From an uncultured Bacteroidales bacterium (lineage in GTDB: Bacteria > Bacteroidota > Bacteroidia > Bacteroidales > Paludibacteraceae): 64,000 nucleotides of DNA. The stretch covers positions 44,332 to 108,331 of the forward strand of contig CACYHE010000001.1 of assembly GCA_902774185.1 (NCBI GenBank). Reading direction: 5' to 3'. A model generated the notes under the pieces. That model was not told the DNA's origin and did no database searches. It saw nothing but the letters and a program-made list of their open reading frames with translations. The position numbers were made by a program, and so were the translations under genes. Shown here piece by piece: positions 61,199-64,000 of this stretch (position 1 is its first letter; each line of letters opens with the position of its first letter).

Positions 61199-62097
61199 TT
61201 GCTTATTTTGATAGTTCTATTATACGGACGGACACGATAACCGGCCGTACGAAGTTGCTCTAACAGTCCTTTGTCGCCACCGAGATAGATGGCATTGAGG
61301 GTGATGAAACAAGCGCCTTCGGTCAGATGCGGTTTGAGTCGTTTTACCCATTGTATGTTTCGTTGGGCGTACACCTGATAGTCGGAGTAGGAGAGGGAGG
61401 TGTTGTTATTGGGACTCTCGACCTGAAAGGCGATGTCGGTTAACCGTCCATCCCGATACATATCGCGCAGCGTACGCTCTTGTTTCACTTCGTTCTCCGG
61501 ATACTGTAGTGCGCGGAGCAGGTCGGTACACTGCCAATGGAAGGGTTCACGGTCAAAGAGCATGTACATCGTCTCGCCCACGCCGTCTAATCCGACCACC
61601 GGCATGTCTTGCTGTGCCGCCACATGTTCGAAGAAATTCTCCATCGAAGTCTGCTCGTCGTACCCCAACCATTGCTTGCATAACTCCGCCCTAAAAAGCT
61701 CGGTCAGGTACGCCGGTTTCATGCGGCATAATTGGTCCAAACCCATGCCTAAATGGATACGAAGAGTGTTGTCGATAAACTCGTAATCCTTTTCGCTATA
61801 GAAATTGGAAAGTTTGACACTGTCCGGCAGAACCGCCGCTTGACGCAACGCAGCGAGGGCTTCGTAGTCCTGCATGGCAAATTCCGTCACCACTTTATGG
61901 CATTGCGAGAAGCATTTGAACACATTGGGAATGGTGTCTAAAAACTGCATCTCCACATTGCGGTTGGTGGCAAGAATATAGGATTTGGCTTTGGCGCCGT
62001 TTCCGCTGATCTCGTATAAAAGCTGTGCTTTTAATGGAACACAGAACACAGAGCACAGAACACAGACCGATAATGCTATGTATTTATGATTTGTCAT
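61195..62097 (-). CDS. TraB/GumN family protein
   Basis: 300 residues with a signal peptide ending near residue 25 (CVPLKAQ). The mature protein has the TraB/GumN (PF01963) pattern: LYEISGNGAKAKSYILATNR at the start (GxxHxxG of the family appears as ATNR here), MPVVGLDGVGETMYMLF mid-way and ACFITLNAIYLGGDKGLLEQ LRTAGYRVRP at the end (E-x-L-x-x-G-Y). The normally conserved His-Xaa-Gly of the first GTxH motif seems absent, so activity is uncertain. The signal peptide sequence KYIALSVCVLCSVFC is nearly the same as in the next gene and is made of the same DNA repeat. Confidence 0.78.
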   Translation of the reverse strand: MTNHKYIALSVCVLCSVFCVPLKAQLLYEISGNGAKAKSYILATNRNVEMQFLDTIPNVFKCFSQCHKVVTEFAMQDYEALAALRQAAVLPDSVKLSNFYSEKDYEFIDNTLRIHLGMGLDQLCRMKPAYLTELFRAELCKQWLGYDEQTSMENFFEHVAAQQDMPVVGLDGVGETMYMLFDREPFHWQCTDLLRALQYPENEVKQERTLRDMYRDGRLTDIAFQVESPNNNTSLSYSDYQVYAQRNIQWVKRLKPHLTEGACFITLNAIYLGGDKGLLEQLRTAGYRVRPYNRTIKISK

Positions 62098-64000
62098 TTG
62101 AATCGTGTGATCATGTTATACGCTTGATAGATACCGAGTTCACCTGCTTTGCTCAGGTCGGCAAGGCCTTTCTCATTCTCGCCAAGGAAGACATAGGTCA
62201 GTCCTCTGTTGAAATAAGCTTCCGCAAAGTCTGCATCGCGTTCGATGGCTTTGGTATAGTAGTTAATCGCCTCCTTGTATTCCTGCTTGGCGCAGAGGAT
62301 ATTGGCTTTGTTATAATAGGCGAAGACGAAGTCGGGTTGCAGTCGGATCACATGGTCGTAGTCCCGGAGGATGAGTTCAAAGTCCCCGTCCGGCAAGCGG
62401 TAACGCCAGTTGGCACGGCAGAAAGAGATGAGCACCTCCAAGTCCTTATCCGCCAGCACGATCGCCTTGGTGCAGTCATCGATGGCACTCGCATAATCCT
62501 TGATGATGGCGAATTCGACGGCGCGGGAGTAGTATAACGTTGAAAGTTGAACGTTGAAAGTTGAAAGGTTCTCCGCTTGTACCTGCTCTATTTGCGTGGT
62601 GAGGCGGTTGATTTCGGCGAAATGGAAGTCCACCATCTCGGCAGTCAGGGTCATCTCCTGCGGCGTGAAACGCAGGGCAGCCGGCAGGGCTTGGCTTTTG
62701 TTGATTTGTTCCACCAAGGGATGGTAATAGTTGGTACGACGCAGGCTCATGTCCGTACTGTAGTAGGACAAGATGATCTGGGGTTCGTTGACGATATCCT
62801 GGTAGCGTTTCTGCACGTTACCCCGTGTCTGCGAATCGTATTTCTGTTCCTCTTCGGCGGGCTCGTTCTGGTTCTGCGCGGCGTTCGGCGAGAACTCCTT
62901 CCGATGGTCTTTCTTCTGCGGTTGGGCTTGTGCAATCAGCAAGTCCGTATGGGGTTTGGCGGCTTGCTTGGCTTGTATCTCTTCCTTATGTTCCTCCAAA
63001 TCCTGCGCTTTGAACCGGTAACGGTACGCCTCTTTGTCGTTGCCCTGTTGCTGGTAGGCTTGGGCGATCATGTAATAGGCGGGCAGGAAATAAGGATAGC
63101 GTGCGATGAGGGTATCGAGGTCGGTGATGACGTTTTTCCATTGCTTGAGTTGCATGCCGACCAGCGCACGCTGGTAGCGCATCTCGGTTTTCTCGGGCGC
63201 CAAGTCGATGGCTTTATTGAGGTCCTCCAAGGCATGGTTATAGTCACCCACCTCTTGCCGCATCACGCCCCGGTTATAGTAACAGTCGGCATCCCGCGGC
63301 GACAGTTTGACGGCTTGGTCGTAGTCATTGAGGGCACCCCTGTAGTTATGTCTGCGATAATGGATGATACCTCGGTTGATGTAATCGCCAGCCCATTTGG
63401 AGCCCAAGTTAATCGCTTGCGTGAGTTGGATATAGGCCTCCTCTTCGCGTTGGAGCATCAGACTTGTGACACCCAGTGCCGACCATGCGGCAGGGTTGGT
63501 ACGGTCATACTGCGTCACTTTCTCAAAGGCTTCCAGAGCCGCCAAGGTGTCGGCTTGGAGGAAGGCTATCTGTCCTTTCTCGCTCCATATGGAGGGGCTG
63601 TTGGGTTCGCGTCGCAGCAGTTGTTCGATATCCTCCATGGCGGCATCGTACTGCTTCATCTGCGCCCGGGTGTCGGCACGCAGGAGCAGGTAGGTACGGT
63701 TCTCCGGCGAGAAATGCAGGGCTTCCGAATAGTCCGTCTCGGCTTCCTGTAAGCGGTTGAGTTGGCGGTAGATAAAGCCCCGTGTGTAATAACAACCCGG
63801 AGAGAATGGATTGCGCTCTATGGCGGCGTTGCAGTCATTGAGGGCACCTTGGTAGTCCTCCAGTTGGATCTTGGCGATGGAACGGTAGAAATAGGGTTCC
63901 GCCAAGTAGGGTTTGAGTCGGATGACCTGGTTGAAATACTGGATGGACAGCACGTAGTCCTCAAAATACAAGGCATTCCGTCCGATCGCCGTAATGCGGT
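62094..64000 (-). CDS. TPR-repeat protein, 5'-truncated by window edge
   Basis: At least 634 residues; the frame stays open to the right edge (reading RITAIGRNALYFEDY before the first in-window start candidate), so the N-terminus lies outside. It contains about ten tetratricopeptide repeats, for example AYYNKANILCAKQEYKEAIN and AYFNRGLTYVFLGENEKGLA at the C-terminal end and YFYRSIAKIQLEDYQGALND at the start. A charged low-complexity spacer separates two TPR blocks. It is probably periplasmic or outer-membrane-associated scaffolding, judging from Bacteroidales relatives. A TTGAAAG/TTGAACG repeat (62537-62570) encodes NLSTFNVQLSTLY in frame near a TPR boundary. It overlaps the TraB-like gene by four bases. 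Confidence 0.87.
   Translation of the reverse strand, partial: RITAIGRNALYFEDYVLSIQYFNQVIRLKPYLAEPYFYRSIAKIQLEDYQGALNDCNAAIERNPFSPGCYYTRGFIYRQLNRLQEAETDYSEALHFSPENRTYLLLRADTRAQMKQYDAAMEDIEQLLRREPNSPSIWSEKGQIAFLQADTLAALEAFEKVTQYDRTNPAAWSALGVTSLMLQREEEAYIQLTQAINLGSKWAGDYINRGIIHYRRHNYRGALNDYDQAVKLSPRDADCYYNRGVMRQEVGDYNHALEDLNKAIDLAPEKTEMRYQRALVGMQLKQWKNVITDLDTLIARYPYFLPAYYMIAQAYQQQGNDKEAYRYRFKAQDLEEHKEEIQAKQAAKPHTDLLIAQAQPQKKDHRKEFSPNAAQNQNEPAEEEQKYDSQTRGNVQKRYQDIVNEPQIILSYYSTDMSLRRTNYYHPLVEQINKSQALPAALRFTPQEMTLTAEMVDFHFAEINRLTTQIEQVQAENLSTFNVQLSTLYYSRAVEFAIIKDYASAIDDCTKAIVLADKDLEVLISFCRANWRYRLPDGDFELILRDYDHVIRLQPDFVFAYYNKANILCAKQEYKEAINYYTKAIERDADFAEAYFNRGLTYVFLGENEKGLADLSKAGELGIYQAYNMITRFK

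Noticed and set aside
62577-63752. Plus-strand frame (391 codons) opposite the TPR gene
   Set aside because: Leucine/valine-rich shadow of TPR codons; no promoter, no motif.

Overview
The window is from a Bacteroidota genome, most likely order Bacteroidales. Ten promoter-like sites carry the phylum's -33 TTG / -7 TAnnTTTG architecture, Shine-Dalgarno sequences are mostly absent, and the gene families fit: a DUF5103 type IX secretion 'plug' protein, a DUF4296 lipoprotein, DUF4422 and WbsX glycan genes, and TPR proteins of Bacteroidales type. Genus cannot be read from the sequence.

Region 1 (1-13.1 kb, AT-rich) is an accessory or defence-like island of orphan and broken parts. It holds a PIN-domain toxin-like gene with a small upstream partner, a four-helix-bundle (23S IVP/Avd-like) gene set in short repeats, an N-terminal scrap of a YobI-type NTPase, a small ORF plus HNH nuclease, a RloA-like ATPase flanked by twin palindromes, a RhuM pseudogene and a HEPN-like protein. 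It ends in a five-gene operon (6.8-13.1 kb): a methyltransferase/specificity fusion with a degenerate nuclease-fold N-terminus, an OLD-like ATPase-TOPRIM nuclease, and three uncharacterised proteins, one membrane-anchored with a long coiled coil. That operon is the best candidate here for an undescribed system.

Region 2 (13.2-46.8 kb, all + strand) is a surface-glycan locus. It begins with dTDP-3-amino-3,6-dideoxyhexose genes (fdtA, fdtB and an N-acyltransferase) interleaved with a MaoC hydratase and a CitE-like lyase that may supply or remodel the acyl-CoA. It continues through many glycosyltransferases (GT2, GT4, GT11 fucosyltransferase, DUF4422, WbsX, DUF354), heptose activation genes (hddA, an hddC-gmhB fusion), a FemAB-like protein, an AAA_14/DUF4143 ATPase, aspC, an initiating sugar transferase, a tandem ATP-grasp protein, and an Arn-like cassette (GtrB-type GT2, acyltransferase, two EamA/SMR half-transporters, a WecE-like aminotransferase, GT39-like membrane proteins).

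Region 3 (46.8-64 kb) is housekeeping: holA; an opposing set tRNA-Thr(CGT)-glyA-metK-lspA-DUF4296; the DUF5103 gene; lysS-gpsA-pgi; a small membrane-HTH set; then a cell-wall amidase, a TraB/GumN protein and a TPR protein running off the right edge.

Two patterns cut across the window. (a) Word-like short repeats (such as AATCACC, ATTAGGG, TTGAAAG, CTCTGTGTT, TCACCATT) fill many gaps between genes and also occur, in frame, inside coding sequences, where they appear to encode insertions and even signal peptides. (b) Nine of the ten promoters share an extended -33 element, TTGYRTAT, and at three of them the -33 sits at the centre of a perfect or near-perfect inverted repeat.
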